Below are positions 9,188 to 17,607 of a stretch of DNA of 64,000 bases, one piece after another. The position numbers and the translations under genes are program-made. Location of the stretch: assembly GCF_000708595.2 (NCBI RefSeq), contig NZ_JARP01000001.1, positions 372,001 through 436,000 of the forward strand, given 5' to 3'. This stretch comes from Flavobacterium sp. KJJ. Lineage in GTDB: Bacteria; Bacteroidota; Bacteroidia; Flavobacteriales; Flavobacteriaceae. The notes under the pieces were generated by a model that saw only the letters and a program-made list of their open reading frames with translations, had not been told where the DNA came from and did no database searches. Position 1 is the stretch's first letter. Every line of letters starts with the position of its first letter.

Positions 9188-9820
9188 TTAAAAATCGATC
9201 TTCTTCAGCTCTTTATAATTAGCGTACAATCTGCGTAATAAAGTTCCGTAAAGTAATCGGTAAAAACACCAGAACATTCCAAATAAACCTAAAATTATCA
9301 GAACTAAAATTCCGATAGTAAAAAACATTGCTTTTCCGTTTACTGCCAGTTTTTCTCGTAAAAAATCCATGTCAGGGTTATAAACAAAGGCAACAAAAAA
9401 GCTTAATATTGCTATAATTACCATCATCCCTAAGTTGTACCAAACATAGTACTGAACTGTTTTACGGGTTTTAAGAATAGAACCCATTAATGATTTTGTT
9501 GCAATAGTGGTAGAAATAGTTGTATAGTTTTTATAAAAAATGAATATAAAAATTAAACCAACTAAATAATTGAAGTAGGTTAAATATTCAAGTGTCATAA
9601 CAATTCCTGGATGATTGATTTTTTTAAAAAGATCATCCGTATTGAGAAATAAATTTGAAAAAGTCCAAAATGAAATCTCCAAAATACTGATAATCAAAAT
9701 CCACTTCACAATTGAAGAGGACTTTTTGTGAATCATTTTGTAGATTTCATTTGCAGAAATTTGCTCAAAAGAATCCGAGTTCTTTTTCCAATCTTTTTTT
9801 AATAAATCCAGTTCTTTCAT
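9188..9820 (-). CDS. Four-helix membrane protein downstream of ECF sigma factor
   Basis: The 210-residue protein has a short polar N-terminus (MKELDLLKKDWKKNSDSFEQ) and four hydrophobic stretches at about residues 38-60, 78-97, 128-150 and 163-187. It starts 8 bases after the sigma-factor stop, so the two are co-transcribed. That position and the cytosolic N-terminal segment fit an unusual anti-sigma factor or signal-transducing partner, but no zinc-binding anti-sigma motif (HxxxCxxC) is present. Such proteins are sometimes mislabelled as carotene monooxygenases. The role is an inference from context. Confidence 0.7.
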   Translation of the reverse strand: MKELDLLKKDWKKNSDSFEQISANEIYKMIHKKSSSIVKWILIISILEISFWTFSNLFLNTDDLFKKINHPGIVMTLEYLTYFNYLVGLIFIFIFYKNYTTISTTIATKSLMGSILKTRKTVQYYVWYNLGMMVIIAILSFFVAFVYNPDMDFLREKLAVNGKAMFFTIGILVLIILGLFGMFWCFYRLLYGTLLRRLYANYKELKKIDF

Positions 9821-9828
9821 AATAAATT

Positions 9829-10323
9829 TTAAGGATTTAGTATTTTTTTAAGTTTCCCTTTAATTCTGTTCATCTTCACGCGCGCATTCACTTCGCTGAT
9901 CCCTAAGGTCTCGGCTATTTCTTGATAATCTTTGTCTTCTAAATACATAAAAACTAATGCTTTTTCGATGTCATTAAGCTGATAGACCGCTTTGTACATC
10001 AGTTTAATTTGTTCTTCCTCTTCATAATTGTAATCAACATCTTTTACAAAGTGCTGATGACTTTCATATTCTACTGTCGATACGGTTCGTTTGGTTTTTC
10101 GGTATAAGGTAATTGCGGTATTCAAAGCAACGCGATACGTCCAAGTCGAAAATTTGCTGTCGCCCCTAAATTTAGGATATGCTTTCCAGAGCTGAATTGT
10201 GATTTCCTGAAACAAGTCTTTGTGAGCGTCTTCGCCGGCAGTATATAATCTACAAATCTTGTGGATTATATTCTGATTTGCCTGCAATTGCGCAACAAAT
10301 GATTGTTCTAGACTTTCGCTCAT
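9829..10323 (-). CDS. ECF-type RNA polymerase sigma factor
   Basis: The 164-residue protein has sigma region 2 (DLFQEITIQLWKAYPKFRG, then FSTWTYRVALNTAI at about 40-75) and region 4 with a helix-turn-helix (YQEIAETLGISEVNARVKMNRI near the C-terminus). It is a sigma-70 family member of the ECF class, redirecting RNA polymerase to a regulon that cannot be read from here. It is followed after 8 bases by a four-helix membrane protein that may control it. A short inverted repeat lies between 10338 and 10360, directly upstream of its start. Confidence 0.92.
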   Translation of the reverse strand: MSESLEQSFVAQLQANQNIIHKICRLYTAGEDAHKDLFQEITIQLWKAYPKFRGDSKFSTWTYRVALNTAITLYRKTKRTVSTVEYESHQHFVKDVDYNYEEEEQIKLMYKAVYQLNDIEKALVFMYLEDKDYQEIAETLGISEVNARVKMNRIKGKLKKILNP

Positions 10324-10337
10324 AATGTATTAGTAGT

Positions 10338-10360
10338 ATTGTAATGTATTTTGTTACAAT
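10338..10360 (-). promoter_or_regulatory. Inverted repeat upstream of ECF sigma gene
   Basis: ATTGTAA at 10338-10344 and TTACAAT at 10354-10360 form a 7-bp inverted repeat with a 9-base spacer, 15 bases before the sigma start codon. It could be an operator or a leader hairpin; in AT-rich DNA chance is also possible. Confidence 0.3.
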
Positions 10361-10421
10361 GCGTTTTGTTTTTTTGCGACAGATAAATTATTTTAATAAT
10401 ATAATCTGCAGCGAAAAATAA

Positions 10422-11483
10422 TTATAATTTTCGAGTTTTATAATAATTCACCATCAAATCTACAAACTTGCTGTAACTGTCCATTCCGTCTTTTTGATTG
10501 TTTGTTTTCAAGAAATTATCATAAAAGATTTCAAAACCAGTTTCAATTGGTGTTTCATATTGCTTCCAAAAATCATGGCTTTCCTGATAGTTTTTTAAAA
10601 TTCCGACATGAACCGTTTTTTTCAGTTGATTAAAAATTTTCTCATTTTTAACTTGCCAAATGCCTAAGCAATACCGTAAAGCAAAGCTGTAACCAGAATA
10701 TTGGTAATATAAGTTCTTGTTTTTAATTGATGCCAAAACGCCAATAAAATTGCATTCACTTTCGCTCGCATATCCCATTTGATGCGCCATTTCGTGACAA
10801 GTGGTGGCTGGGAAGTTATACATTGGCAATAAATCATTAACCTGAGCTTCATTCGTAAACGGATTTAAGTAACCTCCAAAACCCATATAAGTTAAAGGCA
10901 AACTAAAAAGGGATTTTTTCACGCTTAAAATTTCATATTTAAAGTACGGATGTTCTTCGGCAAGATTTTTATATCCGTCTAAATTCATCTTAAAAGCCTC
11001 TTTTTGAGAGTATGGAAAAACTATTTTAGAGCTGTCATTCTTCGTGATTTGAAATTGAATTTCATTTGTCTTTACAATTAGTTTTTTTGTAAATGCAAGC
11101 AATTCTGCATCAGTATAATCTCTTTTGATATCCATTTTTTGAAATAAAGGCTCACGATAATAATTGAATGCCCAAAGAATATGAAAGAAAAAATAAAACA
11201 CGGAAATTTTGCCTAAAATTTTTAAAAGATGATCCTTCCAGTCTGTCCTCCATGTTGTTCGGATTTGCCAAAACCAGCTAATTATAGACAAGAGTAAAAT
11301 GCCATAAATAAGATCGCCAACAGAAAAAGGAATTTTACCAAAAATAGTTCTCAGGAAGTGTGAAATTCTGATATACAGATTGTTGCTATAAGCGCCTTCT
11401 ACAAAATCCGGAAAGAAGGGAAGGACTTTTAAAAAGATAATTTGAATTACTAAAAATAAAGGTAAAATGTATTTTGATTTCAC
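10422..11483 (-). CDS. DUF3810 membrane protein with zincin-type HExxH motif
   Basis: The 353-residue protein has hydrophobic segments near residues 4-22, 52-72 and 88-112, followed by a soluble domain. That domain contains TTCHEMAHQMGYASESECN, with HEMAH as a metallopeptidase HExxH motif and ESE as possible third-ligand region. This matches DUF3810, a Bacteroidota family suggested by motif to be zinc metallopeptidases; the substrate is unknown. It lies 98 bases upstream of the sigma-factor start on the same strand, with no clear terminator between, so it is probably a separate unit. Confidence 0.85.
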   Translation of the reverse strand: MKSKYILPLFLVIQIIFLKVLPFFPDFVEGAYSNNLYIRISHFLRTIFGKIPFSVGDLIYGILLLSIISWFWQIRTTWRTDWKDHLLKILGKISVFYFFFHILWAFNYYREPLFQKMDIKRDYTDAELLAFTKKLIVKTNEIQFQITKNDSSKIVFPYSQKEAFKMNLDGYKNLAEEHPYFKYEILSVKKSLFSLPLTYMGFGGYLNPFTNEAQVNDLLPMYNFPATTCHEMAHQMGYASESECNFIGVLASIKNKNLYYQYSGYSFALRYCLGIWQVKNEKIFNQLKKTVHVGILKNYQESHDFWKQYETPIETGFEIFYDNFLKTNNQKDGMDSYSKFVDLMVNYYKTRKL

Positions 11484-11589
11484 ATCATAAATTTTGGATA
11501 CGTAAATATAAATACAATATTCTAACTAAAAAAAGATTGTAATTATCGAGTTTGATTTTAAAGCATATAATTAGTGCTAATTCGTGAAA

Positions 11590-11625
11590 TTTGTGGCAGA
11601 AAAAAATATAAACTTTGTAACTTTG
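11590..11625 (+). promoter_or_regulatory. Possible promoter of pepD
   Basis: TTTG at 11590-11593 and TAACTTTG at 11618-11625 resemble the Bacteroidota promoter boxes. The spacer of 24 is longer than usual, so only the -7 box is well supported. Confidence 0.35.
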
Positions 11626-11659
11626 ACATTCTTAATTGTTAAACTTCAAACAAAATATA

Positions 11660-13120
11660 ATGAGTCAGGAAATAAGAAATCTGGAACCTAAAGCACTGTG
11701 GAATAAATTTGCAGATTTGAATGCTGTTCCTCGTCCATCAAAGAAAGAAGAACTTGTAATAGAGTTCATGAAAAACTTTGGAAACAGCTTAGGTTTAGAA
11801 ACTTTTGAAGACGAAATTCGAAATGTAATTATCAGAAAGCCAGCAACTCCAGGGATGGAAAATCGCAAAGCGATTGTAATGCAGGGACATCTTGATATGG
11901 TGCACCAAAAAAATGCAGATACGGTTTTTGATTTCGATACCCAAGGAATTGACATGTATGTTGACGGTGACTGGGTTCGCGCGCGCGGTACAACACTTGG
12001 TGCTGATAATGGGTTAGGAGTGGCTACAATTATGGCTATTTTAGAAAGTAAAGATATTCCGCATCCTGCAATCGAAGCACTGTTTACAATTGATGAAGAA
12101 ACAGGAATGACAGGTGCTTTAAACCTGAAAGGCGGTATTCTTCAAGGTCAGATTCTTTTGAATTTAGATACTGAAGAAGATGATGAAATTGATATAGGAT
12201 GTGCTGGCGGAATCGATGTGACAGCTACAAGGACGTATCATGAAGAAGAAGTTCCAGAAGGATCAGTAGGTCATATCATTACAGTGAAAGGCTTAAATGG
12301 AGGTCATTCAGGAATGGATATCAATAAAGGTTTAGGAAACGCTAACAAAATCATGAACCGCCTGTTGTTTGATGCTTTTGAAAACTTCGGTTTGCAAGTA
12401 GCAGAAATTAATGGAGGAAGTTTACGAAATGCAATTCCGAGAGAAAGTGTAGCAAAAGTGATTATTTCTGAAATGTTCGATGAAGCGTATATTTTTGATA
12501 TGCAGGAAATCATTAACGATATTAAAGCAGAATATAGAACAACGGAACCAAATTTATCTATCGAAATCGTGAAGTGCGATTTACCTGCAAAAGTGATGGA
12601 TTTAGGGGTTCAAGAAGGAATTATTCGTGCTATTTATGCTGCTCATAACGGCGTTTACAGAATGAGTGCAGATATGGCTGATTTGGTTGAAACGTCAAAT
12701 AATATCGCTCGTGTTATCATAAAAGATGGTGAAATATCTATTGGATGTCTAACGCGTTCTTCTGTAGAAACTTCAAAATTTGATTTAGCTAATTCTCTTC
12801 GTTCTGCTTTTGAATTAGTAGGCTGCGAAGTAGAACTTTCTGGTTCTTATCCAGGCTGGACACCAAATGTAAATTCTGAAATATTAGATACGTTAATAGG
12901 TATTTATGAAAAGCAAAATGGAGAAAAACCAAAAGTAGTAGCTTGTCACGCTGGTTTAGAATGTGGTATTTTAGGAACAAATTATCCTGATATGGATATG
13001 ATTTCTTTTGGACCAACTATTCACGGTGCACACTCACCAGATGAAAGAGCAAGTATTTCATCTGCTCAAAAATATTGGAAATTTGTCTTAGAAATTCTTT
13101 CAAATATTCCAGTGAAGTAA
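11660..13120 (+). CDS. pepD: Cytosolic aminoacyl-histidine dipeptidase (PepD, M20 family)
   Basis: The 486-residue enzyme is an M20 zinc dipeptidase of the PepD type, which cleaves dipeptides such as Xaa-His in the cytoplasm. Visible motifs are MQGHLDMVHQ (metal-binding His and catalytic Asp), TTLGADNGLG (bridging Asp), TIDEETGMTGA (general base Glu-Glu), LLNLDTEEDDEI, LNGGHSGMDI (lid-domain His) and, near the C-terminus, HAGLECG and GPTIHGAHSPDE. Length agrees with PepD. I chose the ATG at 11660; an in-frame TTG at 11636 would add eight residues not typical of the family. It ends in a dispersed inverted repeat that may serve as terminator. Confidence 0.95.
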   Translation: MSQEIRNLEPKALWNKFADLNAVPRPSKKEELVIEFMKNFGNSLGLETFEDEIRNVIIRKPATPGMENRKAIVMQGHLDMVHQKNADTVFDFDTQGIDMYVDGDWVRARGTTLGADNGLGVATIMAILESKDIPHPAIEALFTIDEETGMTGALNLKGGILQGQILLNLDTEEDDEIDIGCAGGIDVTATRTYHEEEVPEGSVGHIITVKGLNGGHSGMDINKGLGNANKIMNRLLFDAFENFGLQVAEINGGSLRNAIPRESVAKVIISEMFDEAYIFDMQEIINDIKAEYRTTEPNLSIEIVKCDLPAKVMDLGVQEGIIRAIYAAHNGVYRMSADMADLVETSNNIARVIIKDGEISIGCLTRSSVETSKFDLANSLRSAFELVGCEVELSGSYPGWTPNVNSEILDTLIGIYEKQNGEKPKVVACHAGLECGILGTNYPDMDMISFGPTIHGAHSPDERASISSAQKYWKFVLEILSNIPVK

Positions 13121-13137
13121 TTTTTAGTTTCAGTTTT

Positions 13138-13180
13138 CAGTCGCAGTTTTCAGTCTCATAAAAACTGAAAACTGCGACTG
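13138..13180. repeat. Dispersed inverted repeat, CAGTCGCAG family
   Basis: Arms at 13138-13154 and 13164-13180 are perfect 17-bp complements around a 9-base loop; related words surround them. A second copy lies at 63044-63088. It sits between two convergent genes and could act as a bidirectional transcription barrier, though U-tracts are absent. Confidence 0.7.
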
Positions 13181-13190
13181 CAACTGAAAA

Positions 13191-13301
13191 CTAATCTCTT
13201 TTAGGAGTATTTTTCTTCTCTCTTTTTTCTTCTTTTTTCTCTTTAGCCGTTTTTAACGGTTCTTTTTTTGCTGTTTTTTTAGCATCTTGACTCTTTGCCA
13301 T
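13191..13301 (-). CDS. Small Lys-rich protein, 36 residues
   Basis: An ATG at 13301 opens a 36-codon frame ending with TAG at 13191. The product begins MAKSQDAKKTAKKEP and is almost entirely Lys, Glu, Ala, Arg and Thr, with no hydrophobic core, so it should be disordered and strongly basic. An A/T-rich leader of the Bacteroidota type precedes the ATG, and the stop lies beside the inverted repeat at 13138-13180. Similar short Lys-rich proteins occur in flavobacteria. A role in binding nucleic acid is a guess from composition. Confidence 0.6.
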   Translation of the reverse strand: MAKSQDAKKTAKKEPLKTAKEKKEEKREKKNTPKRD

Positions 13302-13375
13302 AATATTTAAATTTAATTAATTTCTTTTTTGATTGTAAGTAAATGTAACTATAATATTCTGATTTGTTTACAATT

Positions 13376-13714
13376 TTATTTTAGAAAGTCTCCATCGATT
13401 ATTAATAACTCGACGCCTTTTGCTGTAATAGAACGGTGAGAACTAAGATCATCAGAAACAACATAAGTCATTCCTTTTGAAAGTCTAAACTCTTGTCCAT
13501 TCTCTAATTCGCTTATAAATTCTCCTTCCAGACAGTGTACAATGTGCCCTTTTTGACACCAGTGATCAGCAGTGTATTTTTCAGAATAGGTAACTTTTCT
13601 AATACGCAAACCTCCTAATTGTAATGTTTGCCAATAAGCTGTTCCGCTTTCTCCCGGATGTTCAGTTTTCTTAATAAGATTCCAATCAATGGTTTGAAAA
13701 GGTATTGCACTCAT
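13376..13714 (-). CDS. Small cupin-fold protein (DHCW-motif type)
   Basis: The 112-residue protein shows the two cupin half-motifs: YTADHWCQKGHIVHCLEGEF in the first, and a second ending in MTYVVSDDLSSHRSI. The ADHWCQKGH segment resembles the family called DHCW-motif cupin fold proteins. It has no signal peptide and should bind a metal in the cytoplasm, but no reaction is known. It is read alone: an upstream terminator separates it from the preceding gene, and the 36-residue gene lies downstream on the same strand. Confidence 0.8.
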   Translation of the reverse strand: MSAIPFQTIDWNLIKKTEHPGESGTAYWQTLQLGGLRIRKVTYSEKYTADHWCQKGHIVHCLEGEFISELENGQEFRLSKGMTYVVSDDLSSHRSITAKGVELLIIDGDFLK

Positions 13715-13740
13715 TCTTTTGTTTTTGTTGTTAATATTTA

Positions 13741-13780
13741 AAATAAAAAATCCTCATTTACGATTCGAAATGAGGATTTT
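13741..13780 (-). terminator. Intrinsic terminator
   Basis: Arms at 13747-13759 and 13768-13780 form a perfect 13-bp stem with an 8-base loop. T-rich sequence follows on the minus strand, so it terminates the gene ending at 13801. Confidence 0.82.
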
Positions 13781-13800
13781 GATTTTTATTTAAAAGTAAA

Positions 13801-14574
13801 TTAATTACGTTTTAATACTTTATATTGTTCGTAACAACCGCTGATTGCATCTAGGATTTGTAAATCGTTAGCAGTCTGAATGAAAGAATCAGAATAACTG
13901 CATCGTTGCAGAATCTCTGGAATTTCTTCTTTCGTTATTCCTAAAAGAATGGCAAGTGTTTCACGATCGTATTTGGTTTCAAGAAGATTTCTGATTGTGT
14001 CATCTTTCTTCATGTCTTTTAACTTTTTGAGTTCTTTTCCGTTTTTCCCAAAGAAATTGTAGAGCATATCGGCCGGATTAAAAATAGATCCCAATACTTT
14101 TCCGAAAGCATTTGGAGAATATTCACCTGCTTCATAACCTTGTGTAAGGCCTGAAATACTATAACGGTAGTTTTCTTTTGTTGGAATTAATTTTGAATCG
14201 ATTTCAAGATATCCAGTCAAATTAAAAGGTGCAATAACCACTTCTTCCAGCGCAATTGCTTTTTCTGTAAGCTGAATTCTTGTGATTTTGTTTTTTATCC
14301 AGTCATTGGTTACTCTAATACGAAGCGACTGAAATCCTAAAATGGAGAAATGAAGGGTATCATTTGGCTGTACATCAATTTCAAAATAACCTTTAGCATC
14401 AGACATAGCGCCGAGAACTTTGTTTTTGTTTATGACATTTACGTTAGGGAGAGGCTGTTTGGTATTATCGTTAAAGATATAGCCAGAAACTCTTTGAGGT
14501 GCTGTAGATTCTGTCTCTTGGGCAAAACCAATGCTTGATAGTAGTATAAAAAAGAAAACTGCGAAATATTTCAT
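13801..14574 (-). CDS. Secreted CarboxypepD_reg-like domain protein
   Basis: A signal peptide (MKYFAVFFFILLSSIGFAQ) is followed by a CarboxypepD_reg-like beta-sandwich at about residues 28-115 (VSGYIFNDNTKQPLPNVNV, then LHFSILGFQSLRI), the domain also found at the N-terminus of SusC-type receptors. The remaining 140 residues are helical and end KVLKRN, with no beta-barrel, so this is not a transporter. It probably stays in the periplasm. Function unknown. It has its own terminator at 13741-13780. Confidence 0.82.
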   Translation of the reverse strand: MKYFAVFFFILLSSIGFAQETESTAPQRVSGYIFNDNTKQPLPNVNVINKNKVLGAMSDAKGYFEIDVQPNDTLHFSILGFQSLRIRVTNDWIKNKITRIQLTEKAIALEEVVIAPFNLTGYLEIDSKLIPTKENYRYSISGLTQGYEAGEYSPNAFGKVLGSIFNPADMLYNFFGKNGKELKKLKDMKKDDTIRNLLETKYDRETLAILLGITKEEIPEILQRCSYSDSFIQTANDLQILDAISGCYEQYKVLKRN

Positions 14575-14767
14575 ATCCTGATTTAAAGCACTAAAAGTAG
14601 TAAATAGGGATTAAATATTTCGCAGTCTTCGAATATAATTATAAGAAAATTAACAGACGAAAGAAGTGTTGCTTTTAGTATTTAACTAAAAAGAGGTAAA
14701 AGATTTAAATTAAATTGTTATGAATTACAAAACTCATCCGCCTGAATGAAGATTTTTTGAAAATAAA

Positions 14768-14807
14768 AAAATCCCAAATTCCAATTATGTCTGGAATCTG
14801 GGATTTT
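14768..14807 (-). terminator. Intrinsic terminator of the DEAD-box gene
   Basis: Arms 14768-14783 and 14792-14807 pair over 16 bp; the one plus-strand mismatch is a G-U pair in minus-strand RNA, and a T-run follows on that strand, 21 bases beyond the helicase stop. Confidence 0.82.
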
Positions 14808-14828
14808 ATATTTTAAGATGTTGACTTA

Positions 14829-16742
14829 TTAGTCTCTTCTTGGTCTTCTTGGTCTTGGTGAATCACCAAAGCTCTCAGAACGTCTTGGAGCTCTGTCTGA
14901 ACCACCTTCGCTTCTTGGAGCTGAGCTTCTAAAACCACCTTCTCTTTTTGGAGCAGATGAATTTCTGTCGCTTCTGAAACCGCCTTCTCTTGGAGCAGCG
15001 TTTCTGTCGCTTCTAAAACCTCCGCCACCAGAACCTTCACGTCTTGGAGCAAAGTTTCCTTCTCTTCTTGGTCCTCCAGAACTTCTTCCGCCACCAGAAC
15101 GTCCGTTATGGTCACGTCTTCCGCCACCATCATTTTTAGAAATTTCAACATTAATACGACGTCCTTCTAATTGTACGTTGTTTAATACTTCCATTACTTT
15201 ATCAGTGTGTTCAGGATCAGTGTTAAAGAAAGAGAAACCTTCTTTTACATCAACTTTGAAAACGTCATCACGACCTAAGTCTAATGTTTCTTTCAAGTAA
15301 TCTTTAAGTGTCATCCAGTCGAAGTTGTCTCTTGAACCGATGTTTACAAAATAACGAACTGCTCCGTTATTATTGAATTCTCTTGGCTCAGAATCACTTC
15401 TTTCACGTCTTTCACCAGATTGAGATGAAATATCTCTATTTTTCTTGTAATAAGCGATGAAACGATTAAATTCTACCGATACCATTTTCTTAATCAACTC
15501 TTCTTTAGATAAACCTTCAAGAACGTTGTTGATTGCTGGTAAGTAGTTGTCAATTTCGTGATCAACCTCAGTATCTTTAATTTTATTAGCTAAGTGTAAT
15601 AATTGAATTTCGCAAATTTCGATTCCAGACGGGATAGATTTTTCTTCAAACTTTTGTTTGATGATTCTTTCGATAGATGAAATTTTACGCAACTCGCTTT
15701 TTGTAACAATAACAATAGAAGTTCCTAATTTTCCAGCTCTACCAGTACGTCCAGAACGGTGATTGTAAGTTTCAATTTCGTCAGGAAGTTGGTAGTTTAC
15801 TACGTGAGTAATATTATCAACGTCAATTCCACGTGCAGCAACGTCAGTAGCAACAAGCATCTGAATTTGTCTTCCACGGAAAGATTTCATTACACCATCA
15901 CGTTGCGCCTGAGATAAATCTCCGTGCAATGCAGCAGCGCTGTATCCATCTTCAATTAATTTTTCAGCTACAGCTTGTGTATCTCTTTTAGTACGACAGA
16001 AAACCACAGAGAAAATATCTGGATTTGCATCGGCTAAACGTTTTAAAGCTTCGTAACGGTCACGAGCATTTACTAAGTAAAATTCGTGAGAAACTGTTGC
16101 AGAACCTGAGTTCTTAGCTCCAACAGTAATTTCAACTGGATCGCTCATGAATTGTTTTGCAATTCTAGCAACCTCTTGTGGCATAGTTGCAGAGAACAAC
16201 CATGTACTTTTTTGATCTGGAGTATCTGATAAAATAGATACGATGTCTTCATAGAATCCCATGTTCAACATCTCATCAGCTTCATCCAAAATACAGTAAT
16301 CTATATTTTTAATGTTTACTAAACCTCTGTTGATCATGTCTTGCATTCTTCCTGGAGTTGCCACAATAATTTGTGCTCCTCTTTTAATCTCTCTAGCTTG
16401 CTCTGTAATACTAGCCCCGCCGTAAACTGCTACCACATTAATACCTTTCTCGTATTTTGAGTAGTTTTTAAGTTCGTTGGTAATCTGTAAACAAAGTTCT
16501 CGTGTTGGCGATAAAACTAATGCTTGTGTGTTTCTATTGTCAGCATCAATTTTTTGAATTAGCGGAAAACCGAAAGCTGCCGTTTTCCCTGTCCCTGTCT
16601 GAGCCAACGCAACCATATCTGTGTCTTTTTCCAATAATAGGGGAATCGCCTTTTCCTGTACCTCTGACGGATTTTCAAATCCTAGATCTAAAATCGCCTT
16701 CAGTAACGATTCATTCAATCCTAATTGTTCAAATTTATTCAT
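14829..16742 (-). CDS. DEAD-box ATP-dependent RNA helicase (DeaD/CsdA-like)
   Basis: The 637-residue protein has all superfamily 2 motifs in order: Q motif (FEQLGLNESLLKAI, VQEKAIP), motif I AQTGTGKT, PTREL, DEAD, SATMP, HGDLSQAQRD, and HRSGRTGRAG. After the helicase core (about 1-370) comes a DbpA-like RNA-binding domain (VRYFVNIGSRDNFDW to RRINVEIS, about 465-545) and a Gly/Arg/Ser-rich tail that should bind RNA nonspecifically. A role in ribosome assembly or mRNA unwinding, often cold-induced, fits the family. I chose the ATG at 16742 because residues upstream of MNKFEQLG are not part of the family. A -7 box TAATTTTG lies at 16764-16771 on the minus strand. Confidence 0.94.
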   Translation of the reverse strand: MNKFEQLGLNESLLKAILDLGFENPSEVQEKAIPLLLEKDTDMVALAQTGTGKTAAFGFPLIQKIDADNRNTQALVLSPTRELCLQITNELKNYSKYEKGINVVAVYGGASITEQAREIKRGAQIIVATPGRMQDMINRGLVNIKNIDYCILDEADEMLNMGFYEDIVSILSDTPDQKSTWLFSATMPQEVARIAKQFMSDPVEITVGAKNSGSATVSHEFYLVNARDRYEALKRLADANPDIFSVVFCRTKRDTQAVAEKLIEDGYSAAALHGDLSQAQRDGVMKSFRGRQIQMLVATDVAARGIDVDNITHVVNYQLPDEIETYNHRSGRTGRAGKLGTSIVIVTKSELRKISSIERIIKQKFEEKSIPSGIEICEIQLLHLANKIKDTEVDHEIDNYLPAINNVLEGLSKEELIKKMVSVEFNRFIAYYKKNRDISSQSGERRERSDSEPREFNNNGAVRYFVNIGSRDNFDWMTLKDYLKETLDLGRDDVFKVDVKEGFSFFNTDPEHTDKVMEVLNNVQLEGRRINVEISKNDGGGRRDHNGRSGGGRSSGGPRREGNFAPRREGSGGGGFRSDRNAAPREGGFRSDRNSSAPKREGGFRSSAPRSEGGSDRAPRRSESFGDSPRPRRPRRD

Positions 16743-16763
16743 ATGTGTATTTAAAATAGGGTG

Positions 16764-16800
16764 CAAAATTACTGTTAATTATTCACATAAACTAATGCAA
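16764..16800 (-). promoter_or_regulatory. Possible promoter of the DEAD-box gene
   Basis: On the minus strand TTG (16798-16800) and TAATTTTG (16764-16771) are 26 bases apart. The -7 box is a perfect match; the spacing is long. Confidence 0.38.
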
Positions 16801-16946
16801 TTTTAAGAATTATGTATTTCTTATGATTTGATAATCAAAAAGTTATGTTTAATGTAAAATGATTTATAGCAGAAATTGAAGAAAATCCCGAAAAAACACG
16901 TCGTGAAATATAAAATTTTGCCTTTAAAATGTTGTATTTTAAACAA

Positions 16947-17525
16947 TTATTTTGTGGAGTTCAGGAAATCAATTAGTTGGTAAGTTGCTTTTCCGCGATG
17001 GCCAATTTTATTTTTGATTTCCAAAGGCAATTCGGCAAACGTTTCGGTATAATTTTCAGGCTTAAAAATAGGATCATAGCCAAAACCATGATTCCCAGTT
17101 TTGTTTAATGTGATTTCTCCTTTTGCAATTCCGGTAAATAAATGCTGTTTTCCATTTAAGTTTAAGGCTATAACGGTCTTGAACTGTGCACTTCGATCCG
17201 ATTTGTTTTTTAGCGCCTCTAAAAGCTTATTCATATTATCGTCTGCATTTTTTTGTTCGCCGGCATATCTCGCTGAATATACTCCAGGTTCTCCGTTTAA
17301 AGATATAACTTCTAAACCAGTATCATCTGCAAAACAATCGTAACCATATTTTTCAGTTACATAATTAGCTTTCAAAATCGCATTTCCTTCAATAGTATCT
17401 GCTGTTTCAGGAATTTCTTCATGACAGCCAATGTCTGAGAGACTTAATAATTGTATAGATCCATTTAAGATACTTTGAATTTCTTTGATTTTATTAAGAT
17501 TGTTTGAAGCGAAAACAAGTTGCAT
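16947..17525 (-). CDS. rdgB: Non-canonical purine NTP pyrophosphatase (RdgB/HAM1)
   Basis: The 192-residue protein is an ITPase/RdgB family member that hydrolyses dITP, XTP and related damaged nucleotides, keeping them out of DNA. Signature parts visible are MQLVFASNNLNKIKEI at the start, NAILKANYVTEKYG, FADDTGLEV, PGVYSARYAGE and, at the end, GFGYDPIFKPE and KNKIGHRGKA. I chose the ATG at 17525, because the beta-strand LVFASNN begins there in homologues; twelve upstream residues encoded from 17561 are not expected. It is divergent from the ABC exporter gene. Confidence 0.95.
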   Translation of the reverse strand: MQLVFASNNLNKIKEIQSILNGSIQLLSLSDIGCHEEIPETADTIEGNAILKANYVTEKYGYDCFADDTGLEVISLNGEPGVYSARYAGEQKNADDNMNKLLEALKNKSDRSAQFKTVIALNLNGKQHLFTGIAKGEITLNKTGNHGFGYDPIFKPENYTETFAELPLEIKNKIGHRGKATYQLIDFLNSTK

Positions 17526-17551
17526 TATAATATATTTTAAGTTCCGAGTTA

Positions 17552-17583
17552 TTTGAAACACAAATTTAGAATTCTTATATTTG
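17552..17583 (+). promoter_or_regulatory. Promoter of the ABC exporter gene
   Basis: TTTG at 17552-17555 and TATATTTG at 17576-17583 have a 20-base spacer, a full match to the Bacteroidota consensus, 24 bases before the ATG at 17608. Confidence 0.65.
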
Positions 17584-17607
17584 ATAAGTTGCCTAAAATT
17601 AAAATAA

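Noticed and set aside
14813-15151. Minus-strand frame of 112 codons with Glu/Val/Leu repeats
   Set aside because: It is a shifted frame of the Gly/Arg-rich tail of the DEAD-box helicase; the low-complexity DNA generates the repeats.
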